In this document: piece after piece, positions 16,317 to 27,000 of the stretch | How the letters are laid out: every line of letters starts with the position of its first letter | Numbering within the stretch: position 1 is the stretch's first letter | Source of the DNA: Mariniblastus fucicola | GTDB taxonomy: Bacteria; Planctomycetota; Planctomycetia; Pirellulales; Pirellulaceae | Length of the DNA: 64,000 bases | NCBI RefSeq assembly: GCF_008087665.1 | Contig: NZ_CP042912.1 | Span: 2,542,001-2,606,000 of the forward strand | Direction: 5' to 3' | Notes under the pieces: model-generated | Databases searched by the model: none | What the model saw: the letters and a program-made list of their open reading frames with translations, nothing else | What the model was told of the DNA's origin: nothing | Program-made: the position numbers and the translations under genes

Positions 16317-19300
16317 ATGGCAAAGCCAATTTGAACGAATTGCCCGGGGTTGTTTGTGTCTGCAACAAACCAGCCTGGATTTCCGTTTTCGTCTTTGCCG
16401 ATCTTGGCGCCGGAAGCAGGAGGCCGATTGGCATCAAAGTCGTCGACAAACTTTAAGTGCCCTTCACCTGGCATGAATCCGTATCGTTGGCATTCCGCGA
16501 TCGTTCGCCTCATTTCGTCCGCAAGTCGATCGACGTCGCTTCGTTGGTGAGCCAGCGTCAACAAACACGGGCGATGGTCCCAGATGTGCATTCCACGGCG
16601 CCGCAATCCGGCAAAGAAGACTTCGCTGTATACAAGTTCCTGGTGAAACTGAATTTTGAACAGCGAGCCAAAGTTCGCGAGGTACATCGGCGCGTCCATC
16701 TCTTCAAAGACCTGATTCAGCTTGTCTGCGAGGTAGTCGCCGAGCCCGTTCAGCGATTCGTACATGGGCTGCCCGCCGTCACGAAGGTGTTCAAGGATCG
16801 CTTTCGACGCCGCCAACGTGAGTGGATGACGAACGAAGGTGCCTGCAAAGTAGGTCATGCCTGATTCCGGTCGACTGTCATCACCGTACTGCCAGTATCC
16901 GCCGTCAAGCCCGTCCATGTATTCTGCCTTGCCGGCGACGATGCCGATCGGCATTCCGCCGCCTACAATTTTTCCATAGGAAGCAAGGTCAGCTTTGATT
17001 CCGAAGTACTCTTGTGCGCCGCCAAGTCCAATTCGCAGGCCAGAGATGACTTCGTCAAAGATCAAACACGTCGGTTCGTTCTCCGTCATCGCGCGAAGTT
17101 CCTGCAAGAATTCTTTAGGCTGCAATTCTGGAGTGCGGCTTTGGACCGGTTCCACCAAAACTGCGGCAATCTCATCCATCCTTTCGCGGATGATTTCCAG
17201 TGACTTGGGATCTCCATAATCCAAAATCAACGTGTTGCCGACATGGTCTTTGGGAATTCCGGTCGCGGCAGGAAAGCTTTTTAGCTTCTTACTACCGCGA
17301 GCGATGACCTCGTCGAGAATTCCGTGGTAATCTCCGTTGAACATGACGATCAGGTCGCGCCCGGTTGCGTTGCGAGCCAAACGGGTGCAACCAAGCACAG
17401 CTTCGGAACCGGTGTTGGAAAATGCCATCCGTTCATTGCCCGTCAACTCGCAAAACAGCTTGGCGACTTCTCCGGCAAGCGGGCTCTGCGGGCCGATGGA
17501 GTAGTCTTTGTTGACTTGATCCGTGATGGCCTTGATCGTGATCTCGTGACTGTGTCCAAGTATGTTGGAACCGAATCCGCAAGTGAAATCGATGTACTCA
17601 TTGCCGTCGATGTCCCATAGTTTCACACCCTTGGATCGTTCGACGACGATCGGATGTGTCATCTCTTTCATGTTTGGTCGAAATCCGGACACGGTTCGCG
17701 GGTCAGCCATATACTTTCGGTGCAACTGCGCGTAAGCCTTGCTGTTGGGCATCTTCGCATTGTTCTGGCGGATGATTTCATCGAGTGCCGATTGTTGCGA
17801 CTCGTTGAGAGCGCCGTCGTTGAGCTTTATCGTTGAAAACCGTTTTGCTTTCGCGGTATCACACTGCTCCGGGCGTTCGCTCTGAGTTGGTAAAGGAGTC
17901 GCAGGCATCGCAGGCTTTGATTCTGCTGCGGAATGTACCGAAGTTGCGACAATGGGCGTCGAAACGGCTTTAGGGCTTGGCGCTGTTTGGCTGGACGTTG
18001 ATGTGAAGCCGGAGAGCATTTGAAGCTGAGCCGCCATGATCTGAAGCTGTTGCTGCACGATGGCTTCCGCAGCAGAACCGACGACTGGAGCCACGTTTTT
18101 CGCGGCTGTCGATGTTGCGATTGGCGTTTCGTTTTCCTGTTGAGTCACAGCGATGCTCGGCTCGGGCTGATCCGAAAGCTGATCCGACGCTGAAGAGATC
18201 GCGGTAACTTCGACAGGCGTTTCAAGGTTGGCCGGTTTGTTGACTTCGACCGCGGCAAACTGATCGGCCGGCAAGTTCTCGTCCAGAAATAAGGCGAGCG
18301 AATCAACGGTTGGTGTTTCTTCTAGCAACTGCCGAAACGTCACCTCAAAGTTCATTTCTTTCTTCAAAGCCGTCGCGGTTTGCGTCAGGACGAGCGAATC
18401 GAGTCCCATCTCAAAGAACGTGGTATCTCCGTCGAACTCGGAAAGGTCAAACCCGGAAGTGTTCTCAAACACTTCGTTGATAGCAGTAACAATGTTTGGA
18501 ATTCGGGTCATGGTTGAATTTTCCAATGGTGGGGCGTCTTGTTTCTTGGGGGCAGGTTGCGGTTGAGTTTGAATTTGGGTATTCGATGATTCGGGAACAG
18601 TTCCGGGTTTGATGAAGTAACGTTCGCGTTGAAACGCATAGGTTGGCAGACTCATGTGAGGCAACTTGCGTCGTGGTTGGCCGTCGCTTGAAAGCCTGCT
18701 CCAATCGATCTTCACTCCGGCCAGCCATAGATTGGCGACGGCTGAAAGTGTGCTGTGCCATTCCGCATTGTCGTCAGCGTTGTTGCCAAGCGTCGGAATC
18801 GAGATTTGTTTCTTCGGATCGGTCGCGTGTTGTTTTGCCAGCGTTGCCAAAGTCCGGCGAGGTCCCAGTTCAATGAGAATGCGACTTGGATCACCGTCTT
18901 TTTCATCCCAAAGTTTCGTAACGGCGTCCGAGAACCGAACAGGCTTTCGTAAATGGTCGGCCCAATAGTTCGGATCCGTCGCCTCTTCGTTCGTCATCCA
19001 TCCTCCGGTCACGGTTGACAGGATCGGAGTCGTCGGTGGCGATAGCTCAAACTGCTCTACAAATTTGGCGAACGGCTCGACGATCTCTTCCATCATCGGC
19101 GAGTGGAATGCATGCGAGGTGTGAAGGTGACGGCAGACGACTTCGTCCGCTTCGAGTTTCGATTGAAGCTCCGCAACCTGATCGTCCGGTCCCGCCACAA
19201 CACAAAGACTTGGCCCGTTGAACGATCCGATCGCCATCTGTCCCCACAGCAACGGCTCAACGACATTGCCAGGCAACCGAACACTCATCATGCTGCCGCC

Positions 19301-22300
19301 GGGCAATGCCTGCATCAATTGGCCGCGTTTTGCGATCATGCGAAGGCCGTCTTCCAGTTTAAAAACTTCGGCAGCGCAAGCCGCAGCAAACTCACCGATC
19401 GAATGTCCGATAAGTGCTTTAGGCTCGACGCCCCATGACTTCCATACTTTCGCCAGTGAGTATTCGAGTGCGAATAGCGCTGGCTGGGTGAACTGCGTGT
19501 TGCGAAGAATTTCTTGAGACGCTTCCTCATCGCCCGATTTCGGAAACAGGACTGCAAGCAGATCGCGATCCAACAACGGATTCAGAATTGCCGCGCACTG
19601 ATCCAGGCTTTCACGAAAGACCGTGGAATGCTGGTATAAGTTCTGGCCCATGCGAACGTACTGCGAGCCTTGCCCAGGGAACATGAAAACGATGTCTCGT
19701 CCCGAAGCAGTGCTCTTTCGTTTCATGAACTGCGGAGGCTTTTTCTCCGTCAGTTGAGTGGCTGCCTGCGAAGCGGAATCGACCACAACGGCTGCACGCC
19801 ACGCGAACTCTTCACGCCGCGTTTGCAATGTCGAAGCGGCGTGAGCGATCGAGCACTGGTCATTGGAAGCAAAGTACTTGGCCAGCGCGTCGACATTCTC
19901 GACAAGAGCCGATTCGGACTTTGCTGACACCGGAAAGATTACGAACGGCAACTCATTGTCAGGCGTTGTCGCCGGCGAATTGATTCCCGTAGTTGGAGCT
20001 TCTTCGAGCAAGACATGGGCGTTGGTTCCGCCGACGCCAAACGCGCTAACTCCGGCGCGGCGAGGTTGCTCAACGCGTTTCCACGGAGTCAGTTTGTCAC
20101 AGACGAAGAACGGACTGTTCTCAAAATCAATCTGTGGGTTGGGTCGTTGGAAATGAAGAGTCGCCGGAATCTGCTCATCATGCAGCGCCATCGCAGACTT
20201 GATCAGTCCCGCTATACCTGCCGCCGAAACCGTGTGTCCAAAGTTTGACTTCACGCTGCCAATGGCACAAAACTGTTTCTCATCGGTTTGCGATTCGAAC
20301 ACCGTACGAAGAGCCGAAACTTCGATCGGATCGCCAATCGGTGTCGCCGTACCGTGTGCTTCGATGTAGCCAATGGAATCCGGATTGACTCCGGCCATCG
20401 ACTGAGCCATCGCGATCGCGTTCGCCTGACCGTGAATACTTGGCGCACTAAAACTGGCCTTCTCGCCGCCATCATTGTTGATGCCAAAGCCTTTGATGAC
20501 CGCGTAGATTCGATCTTCGCTGGCAACCGCATCTTCCAATCGCTTTACCACGACGACTCCAGCGCCGTCGCTGAAAAGAGTGCCTGCTCCGTCAGCATCG
20601 AATGGACGACAGTGGCCGTCGGGAGAGAAAATGCTACCTGTTTGATGGAGGTGACCGCTGTTTTGCGGAAACGTCACGGATGCGGCGCCAGCCAGAGCGA
20701 CATCGCAGTGGCCAAACTCGAGCGATTTGCAAGCTTCGATCAACGCGACCAGCGAAGTCGAGCATGCTGTGTTGACGTTGATTGCCGGTCCAGTGAAGTT
20801 GAGAGCGTGTGCGACGCGAGTCGCGATGTAGTCTTTCTCGTTGAGCACTCCGGCCTGAAATTCGCCGGTTTGCCGCACGAGGTCCGGGTTGGTCAGCACG
20901 TTCTTGATGAAGTAGCTGGTCGAATAAGTTCCCGCCCAGATTCCGATCTGATCGTCAGTTCGGTTTGGGATCACGCCGGCGTCTTCGAGAGCGGTCCAGG
21001 CAAGTTCCAGCATGATTCGCTGCTGCGGACAGGTCATTTCCGCGGTCCGCGGCGGAGTACGGAAAAACTTCGCGTCGAAGTGATCGGCGTCTTCGATAAT
21101 GCCGCGCGCCGCGACGTAGTTTGCATCCTGAGTCTCGCTCGGGTCGAGCGTATCGTCCAATTCCTCCGGCGTGAAGAATCGAATCGATTCGACTCCGTTC
21201 ACCAGGTTCGACCAAAATTCATTCAGGTCGCGGGCCCCCGGCATGCGGGCGGCCATGCCGACGATCGCATATTGATTACTGCTTGTGTCTCGCCGCGAAG
21301 CATTCTGACTTAAACCGTTTTTGAATCGCTGTTTTTTCTCTCTCAAGCCAACAAAGGACTCGATAGTCGGGTTGTCGAAGAATTCGGCGCCGGTGATGTC
21401 GATGCCGAGTTCTTTCTTCACAGTCGCGACCAATTTCACAGCGCGGATTGAGTTTCCGCCCAGTTCGAAAAAGTTGTCTCGCAACCCGATGCGATCGATT
21501 TGCAGGACTTCGCTCCACAGTTTCGACAGCTTCCTTTCTTCATCCGTTTTCGGTGCAGCATATTCCACACCAAGGTCTGGTCGAGCAGTGGAGGGCGGAT
21601 CAAACGCCTTGCGATCAAGCTTTCCACTGGGCGTGTATTGGAATTGGTCCACGATCGCAATGATGTTGGGAACCATGTAATCCGGTAGCAGCATTGAAAG
21701 GATACGACGGATCTCCGCAACGTTTGGAGTTTCATCTTCCGCCGCCAACAGATAGCCAACCAATCTGGGGTCGCCCGGTCGGTCTTCACGCAGCACTGTG
21801 GCCGCCTGACGCACACCGGGCTGCATTGCCATTGCTGCGTCGATCTCTCCAAGTTCAATTCGATGACCGTTGAATTTGATTTGGTCGTCGATTCGACCAA
21901 GGTGGTCGATCTGACCGTCGATAGTCATCTTTGCGAGGTCGCCGGTGCGGTAAACCTGAACGCCATTCCACTGCACGAATTTCTCTGCGTTAAGTTCTGG
22001 CCGATTGAGGTAGCCTAGCGTCATGCCCGCGCCGGCAATCAGAAGCTCTCCTTCTGTTTCTGGCGGGCAGAGATCGTCGTTTTCGTCAACCACATAGACT
22101 TGCGTGTTGGCAATCGGCGCTCCAATCAGGATGCGACCTGTATCAGAAGTGATGCGGGTGCCTGACGAGTAAACCGTTGTTTCGGTCGGGCCGTACAGGT
22201 TCCAAACTTCTCCGCAACGGTTCAACATCGGCTGAATCAGGTCGCGGGGAAGCGGTTCTCCAGCGGTGATGAATTTCATCGTTGGCTTGCCCGGGAAATC

Positions 22301-23128
22301 GGCTTCAACGATCATCCGCCACATCGCAGGAGTGGCTTGCATGAATGTGACGTCAAAGTTTTCGATCGCCGCGACCAGCGCAGTCGTGTCTTTGGCAGAC
22401 TGTCGGTCGATGACGGCAACGGATCCGCCTGTGATCAACGGCAGAAACATTTCCGCGACGCTGATGTCGAAAGAGAGCGTTGTCGTTGCCAGAATGCGAT
22501 CACCCTGCGTGAATCCCGGCGACTCGATCATGCTAAAAAGCATGTTGACGACGCTACGGTGCGGGACGGCAACGCCCTTTGGTTTTCCGGTCGAACCGGA
22601 GGTGTAAATCACGTAAGCAACATCCGACTGTGGGTCAGTTGGCTTGGATGTTGCTTCCGTGGATTGAGTTGTAGACGCAATCTGCTCCCAGTCGCGGTCG
22701 ACGATCGTTGCAGGAACGTCGAACGATTCCGTCAGGTTGAGCTGGCCGCTGTGAGCGACGACATGTTTGATTTTTGAGTCCTCGACCATGTAGGCCAGTC
22801 GCTCAAACGGATAATCGGGATCGAGCGGAACATATCCGGCGCCGGCTTTCAAAATGCCCAGCAGCAGAACTGGCGTTTCCGCATTTCGGTCACAGCAGAC
22901 TCCGACGAGGTCGCCGCGTTTGATGCCTTTGTTTTCGTTCAGCCACGCCGCGAGCTGACTGCTTCGTTCGTCGAGTTCTGCGTAGGTCAGTTGCCGTTTC
23001 GCGTCGAGCGTAGCAATTGAGTCGGGAAACCTTTTGCAAGTTTGCTCAATCAACTCATTCAACGAAACGTCGGGAAACTCTCGCGCTGTGAGGTCGTTGA
23101 TCTGTTTATAGAAAGCTTCGGTGTTCAT
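16301..23128 (-). CDS. Hybrid NRPS-PKS, A-PCP-KS-AT-ACP-aminotransferase
   Basis: A 2275-residue hybrid synthase. The domains are adenylation (10-510, YTSGSTGKPKG, YGPTETT), carrier (Ser560 in LGGNS), ketosynthase (about 617-1045: Cys789 in TACSTS, His925 in EAHGT, His965 in NFGH), acyltransferase (about 1147-1435: Ser1243 in GHSIGE, HAFHS at 1339-1343 typical of malonyl-CoA), carrier (Ser1578 in GLDSL), a Q/T/P-rich linker (1618-1765), and a class III PLP aminotransferase (about 1800-2215, Lys2053 in YGKIVGGG). KS-AT-ACP-aminotransferase is the arrangement of McyE and MycA that makes beta-amino acids. No ketoreductase and no leading condensation domain are present, so it should load an amino acid, extend it with malonate and aminate the beta-keto group. 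The C-terminal GKDENGNPGWFV stretch normally leads into a condensation domain. Here the gene stops inside repeat element copy 2. Confidence 0.94.
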   Translation of the reverse strand: MNTEAFYKQINDLTAREFPDVSLNELIEQTCKRFPDSIATLDAKRQLTYAELDERSSQLAAWLNENKGIKRGDLVGVCCDRNAETPVLLLGILKAGAGYVPLDPDYPFERLAYMVEDSKIKHVVAHSGQLNLTESFDVPATIVDRDWEQIASTTQSTEATSKPTDPQSDVAYVIYTSGSTGKPKGVAVPHRSVVNMLFSMIESPGFTQGDRILATTTLSFDISVAEMFLPLITGGSVAVIDRQSAKDTTALVAAIENFDVTFMQATPAMWRMIVEADFPGKPTMKFITAGEPLPRDLIQPMLNRCGEVWNLYGPTETTVYSSGTRITSDTGRILIGAPIANTQVYVVDENDDLCPPETEGELLIAGAGMTLGYLNRPELNAEKFVQWNGVQVYRTGDLAKMTIDGQIDHLGRIDDQIKFNGHRIELGEIDAAMAMQPGVRQAATVLREDRPGDPRLVGYLLAAEDETPNVAEIRRILSMLLPDYMVPNIIAIVDQFQYTPSGKLDRKAFDPPSTARPDLGVEYAAPKTDEERKLSKLWSEVLQIDRIGLRDNFFELGGNSIRAVKLVATVKKELGIDITGAEFFDNPTIESFVGLREKKQRFKNGLSQNASRRDTSSNQYAIVGMAARMPGARDLNEFWSNLVNGVESIRFFTPEELDDTLDPSETQDANYVAARGIIEDADHFDAKFFRTPPRTAEMTCPQQRIMLELAWTALEDAGVIPNRTDDQIGIWAGTYSTSYFIKNVLTNPDLVRQTGEFQAGVLNEKDYIATRVAHALNFTGPAINVNTACSTSLVALIEACKSLEFGHCDVALAGAASVTFPQNSGHLHQTGSIFSPDGHCRPFDADGAGTLFSDGAGVVVVKRLEDAVASEDRIYAVIKGFGINNDGGEKASFSAPSIHGQANAIAMAQSMAGVNPDSIGYIEAHGTATPIGDPIEVSALRTVFESQTDEKQFCAIGSVKSNFGHTVSAAGIAGLIKSAMALHDEQIPATLHFQRPNPQIDFENSPFFVCDKLTPWKRVEQPRRAGVSAFGVGGTNAHVLLEEAPTTGINSPATTPDNELPFVIFPVSAKSESALVENVDALAKYFASNDQCSIAHAASTLQTRREEFAWRAAVVVDSASQAATQLTEKKPPQFMKRKSTASGRDIVFMFPGQGSQYVRMGQNLYQHSTVFRESLDQCAAILNPLLDRDLLAVLFPKSGDEEASQEILRNTQFTQPALFALEYSLAKVWKSWGVEPKALIGHSIGEFAAACAAEVFKLEDGLRMIAKRGQLMQALPGGSMMSVRLPGNVVEPLLWGQMAIGSFNGPSLCVVAGPDDQVAELQSKLEADEVVCRHLHTSHAFHSPMMEEIVEPFAKFVEQFELSPPTTPILSTVTGGWMTNEEATDPNYWADHLRKPVRFSDAVTKLWDEKDGDPSRILIELGPRRTLATLAKQHATDPKKQISIPTLGNNADDNAEWHSTLSAVANLWLAGVKIDWSRLSSDGQPRRKLPHMSLPTYAFQRERYFIKPGTVPESSNTQIQTQPQPAPKKQDAPPLENSTMTRIPNIVTAINEVFENTSGFDLSEFDGDTTFFEMGLDSLVLTQTATALKKEMNFEVTFRQLLEETPTVDSLALFLDENLPADQFAAVEVNKPANLETPVEVTAISSASDQLSDQPEPSIAVTQQENETPIATSTAAKNVAPVVGSAAEAIVQQQLQIMAAQLQMLSGFTSTSSQTAPSPKAVSTPIVATSVHSAAESKPAMPATPLPTQSERPEQCDTAKAKRFSTIKLNDGALNESQQSALDEIIRQNNAKMPNSKAYAQLHRKYMADPRTVSGFRPNMKEMTHPIVVERSKGVKLWDIDGNEYIDFTCGFGSNILGHSHEITIKAITDQVNKDYSIGPQSPLAGEVAKLFCELTGNERMAFSNTGSEAVLGCTRLARNATGRDLIVMFNGDYHGILDEVIARGSKKLKSFPAATGIPKDHVGNTLILDYGDPKSLEIIRERMDEIAAVLVEPVQSRTPELQPKEFLQELRAMTENEPTCLIFDEVISGLRIGLGGAQEYFGIKADLASYGKIVGGGMPIGIVAGKAEYMDGLDGGYWQYGDDSRPESGMTYFAGTFVRHPLTLAASKAILEHLRDGGQPMYESLNGLGDYLADKLNQVFEEMDAPMYLANFGSLFKIQFHQELVYSEVFFAGLRRRGMHIWDHRPCLLTLAHQRSDVDRLADEMRRTIAECQRYGFMPGEGHLKFVDDFDANRPPASGAKIGKDENGNPGWFVADTNNPGQFVQIGFAMPGTV

Positions 23129-23827
23129 CTACACAGCCTCCAACCATGTGGCCGTGAGAACATCGTTCTGCGTTACCAAATAGAATACCTCCAGCCCGTT
23201 CGGCATAAGGTCGGGACGCGGATGAGTCGGGTGCGTCGCGATACGAATGCTGTTTGGCCCGATGGCATCAACAACGGCGTGTTCGAAACCAAAAAACTGT
23301 TTGACCTGCGGGTAGCAGCATTTGAAAAACGCTTCTTTGGCGGAGAAAACGAGCGTAAACATTTGCTCGGCGCTCAAGTCAAACCGTTTGCAAATCTTCC
23401 ACTCGTCGTCGGCCGCGATTTCGAAGAGGACTCTGTCACGCGTTTCTGCCGTTACGATCGACTCGGTGTCAACTCCTACCGAGAGAGCTTCCGATTGCTC
23501 GACAACGGCGGCCCAAGTCCAGTTGGTGCTGTGCGAAATTGAGCCAGCGAATCCTTGAGGCCAAGCAGGCGAGCGGTCCGAGTTGGTCCAAACCTGTTCG
23601 GCGTTGCCCAGTTTCTTCAACAAGCTTTCGGCGCAACGCCGCCCGAGTGCGAACTCACGCTGGCGTTTAACTCTGGCCGTTTCGGAACTAGTCAATCTCG
23701 CATCTGGGACGGGAGGCTGACTGCGCACGAGGCGCGAAAGAAAAGGAGCATCAAGCGACGAAATCCATCGCCGAGCCTCGGCTTTTTCGTGATCAAGTTG
23801 TAGAGTTTCTTCAGTGAACGTTCGCAT
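23129..23827 (-). CDS. Sfp-type 4'-phosphopantetheinyl transferase
   Basis: A 232-residue Sfp/Gsp-type enzyme that transfers phosphopantetheine from CoA to carrier-protein serines. The motifs are SISHSTNWTWAAV, GVDTES (metal-binding Asp/Glu) and FSAKEAFFKC (the WxxKEA-like motif), in the right order. The length is typical of Sfp (~225). The stop directly abuts the ATG of the hybrid synthase with no gap, making this the first gene of the operon and its likely activator. Promoter elements probably lie in 23828-24004. Confidence 0.92.
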   Translation of the reverse strand: MRTFTEETLQLDHEKAEARRWISSLDAPFLSRLVRSQPPVPDARLTSSETARVKRQREFALGRRCAESLLKKLGNAEQVWTNSDRSPAWPQGFAGSISHSTNWTWAAVVEQSEALSVGVDTESIVTAETRDRVLFEIAADDEWKICKRFDLSAEQMFTLVFSAKEAFFKCCYPQVKQFFGFEHAVVDAIGPNSIRIATHPTHPRPDLMPNGLEVFYLVTQNDVLTATWLEAV

Positions 23828-23839
23828 CGCGAGACAACC

Positions 23840-23864
23840 AATTTAGGGACCTGGCTCCTAAATT
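23840..23864. promoter_or_regulatory. Short palindrome upstream of the NRPS-PKS operon
   Basis: AATTTAGG at 23840-23847 and CCTAAATT at 23857-23864 form an 8-bp inverted repeat with a 9-nt spacer, 13 nt upstream of the phosphopantetheinyl transferase start. It could be an operator or part of a dispersed repeat. No regulator gene is adjacent. Confidence 0.35.
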
Positions 23865-24004
23865 TGGGACGTTTTTAGCGTCTGTGGGCCTGCAATTTCG
23901 CGATTTCAGGCGATCTTGGAAATTGTTGAATCGACTCAACATCGATCTTCGCAAATGATGCGAAAAAGCAACGCTGATGTCGGACACTCTCGAAGAAAAG
24001 CGGG

Positions 24005-27000
24005 TTAAACGAACGTGAGCGTTTCGGAATAGCGTTGGCGAAACGGAAGCAAATCGAAGACGTTGATCGCTCCGTTGCCCTGGAAATCGAGCGACAAATC
24101 GTAGTTCGCATCGCCAGTCCCGGAATTGTACGCTTGGCGGAACTTCAGCAGATCAAAAACGTTGACGATCCGGTTCCCGTCGGTATCTCCATAAAAGGCG
24201 AAGAAGCTTTCATCCGCTGAATCGCCATAAATGACATCCTCCGTCATCGAAGCCCCAGAGACTGAATCGACGACTGAAGCCGCGTTGATGGTCAATTCGT
24301 AGTTGCCGTCGATCAGCGAGCCCGTTGCGTTTCGGGTCAGACTGTCGAACGAAAGCGTGACGAGAGTGTCGCCGTCAACGATCTGCGAACTGTGCGATGT
24401 ATCGACACTTGTTCCGGTCGCACCGGACAGATCGCTACGCTGGACGACTGAGAATGCGTCAGGGCCAAAGTCCACCAATCCAGAGAAGTTGAGCGTCAGA
24501 TGATTTACGTCGGAACGTTGGTTGTCTCCCGTGTTGATCATCAAGTCCGTCAGTTCCGGAACCGCATCGATTGCTTCAACCTCCAGAATCATGGAACTGA
24601 CTCGTCCACCGCTGTCGGGAAAGGTGACGGAAACCGAGTTGTTTGCGTCGAGCAATCCGATTGGCACAGGTATCTCGATCACGCCAAAGAAGTCGTCTCG
24701 ATTCGCCTGGTCGTATCCCTTCCAGTCGTCCGGAACGTCGACGTTCGTACCGTTGACCGTTAACATTGGCATTTTGGATAGATTGTGCGTTCGGCCAATC
24801 CCCATGCGTAGCGTCGCGTGTCCTTCGCTCGCGGTCTGAACGTTGTCGAAACTAAACATGATCGTCTGGTCGGCCGTGATCGTTTCCAAATGCTGGCCTG
24901 TGTAGTATTTGTTGGAGCGAATCGTTTCGCTGAATTCCAGCGGAGCGTCGAAATTGTAAACGAGGACCGCTGTGCCTCCCGAGTTTATTGTGACGCTGTT
25001 CGGTGCAATGGATTGTGTCGTCTCGGTGTAGGTTGGATCCAGAGAAGAATCAACCGGGACTTCCATTTGGCGGATCTCGACGTTCTGCAGTCCGCTGAGT
25101 TCAGATACGAACTGCAAGTCGATGTCTGCGGCTCCATCTGACAAATTGTTGACCGCGACATAGGCAGTGTTGCCATCGACGAACAACTGCGCCTGAACGT
25201 CAGGATCCGAAGTTGAAATTAGTCCGCGCTCGCCCTGCACATCTTGCCACAAGTCGAAAAAATGCACTCGAAACGTGTACACGTAGTCGCCGGTGCACGT
25301 CGCAACATCGGGATTGTCCAGACGCCAGAGCACTGAACCGTAGGGCTCGCAACCGTTGGCTGGATCGTGGAACCAGGTGGCTTTGTCGCCGATGAACGGA
25401 ATGCTGATCATCATGTCATTTTCCCGTTCGAGCAGATTGAACATCAAATGGTTGATCGAGCGAAGACTTTGGGCTGATTTGATGTCCGAGTAAGCTTCGC
25501 CGAATCCAGACTCGATTCCGCCGTACTCCGTAATCGCATGTGGCTTGATGGTTCCCCACTTGGCATAGCTGTAGGTTTCGATCAAGTCGAGGATGGCTTC
25601 CGAATTGCTGCCCGATCGACGATTGTTCTGACCGGTCACGTTCACACCGTCGTAGAGGTGAGTCGAAAAAGCATCCATGTGCTCGCCGGCGACGTCCATG
25701 AACATCTTCATCCGCGAATCCCAGTGTCCGAAATCCCAAAGCTCGACTGACGGCCATGCGCTCGCGTATCCGACAACGTTCATGTTGGCCAGAGCGGGCG
25801 TCGCGTTCACGGCTTGGCCGATCGCTGCATAAAACTCAGCCATCTTCAAACGCATGGCATCATTGTCGGGCGCGTCCGCGAACTCGGCATCGTCGGCGTG
25901 CACAAACGGTTCGTTCATCGGCTCGAAAAAGGTCGGCACTTCATCGACAACGGTCGTGTAATACGTGGTCACCCAATCCGCAGCGGCTTGCAAGTCCGTA
26001 TCCCAACGAATCGCATCGCGCGGATGGGAAGTTTGGACCATCGGGAAAGTCGGTCGAAGCGTTTGATCTTCGGAGGGTGTCACGTTCGGGTAAACCCCGG
26101 CCTCGCCTGTTTGACTTTTCGCGTACCCGATCGCTCCCCAGAACTGACGACCGGTGTACACATCGTACTCGGTCATGAAATCCTGAATCTGCTGGTCTGA
26201 TCCGCCTCCGCTGGAGTGAAACGTAAAATACTTCTCCCGATCAAGCTCGGACACATCGCCGATGAAGCGCTGTGTATCCAGGTCGATCATGACGTCAATT
26301 TCTTCGGGAGGTCCTTCGGCTGTTTTGAAGATGGAATAGTCCCACGTGAAGCCATCATTGCCGATCGAAGATCCAGTGTTCGGGCCGTCCGGTCCAACTC
26401 CAATGTAAATCGTGTCTCCGGCGGCGAGCGTGCCCAAATCGAAATCAAAGCTGGCGGAGCCCGTTGGAGCAATCTGCAGCGTGCCGATCACGGATTCATC
26501 ATTGACGTGAACGGCCAGTTCAACGCCGTCACCAAATTCACCTTCGCGCGTAATCAGGCTGTCACCGATTGCGTAGTCGCCGGAAGTCGAAACGGTGAAT
26601 GCCGCGATCGCGAAACGCTCAACTCCGTTGGATTCGGTATCATCGAGGCCCGGTCCTGAATGGCCGAAGGTCGCGCCGAGGTACGGAAAGTTTGCAGTGC
26701 TGGGGCGGTAACGCCACGAGTCGTAACTCATCGCCGAATAGTTTGCGGTGGCTCCGAATTCGCCGCTTTCGTTCCAAAGGTATTGCCAATTGGCTGTTGG
26801 GTTTGGATTCTGAAAGTCATCCACGTAGTCGGCAACCAGAACGGGAGTGTTTCGCGCGTCGCCGTCGCTGTTTCCGTCGCCGTCCTTTTGTGCCGATGAC
26901 GAGACGTCATTCCTGGCAGTAGACGCGGATACAAAGGAGGGTGCTTCGTGGGCGTAGCAAACGTTGAAGGCGTTGCCAAGATCGCCGCTGAGTAGTTTGC

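Noticed and set aside
20288-21313. 341-aa plus-strand open frame opposite the hybrid synthase
   Set aside because: Antisense to the KS region, whose catalytic residues are in order, so the minus-strand gene explains the stretch.
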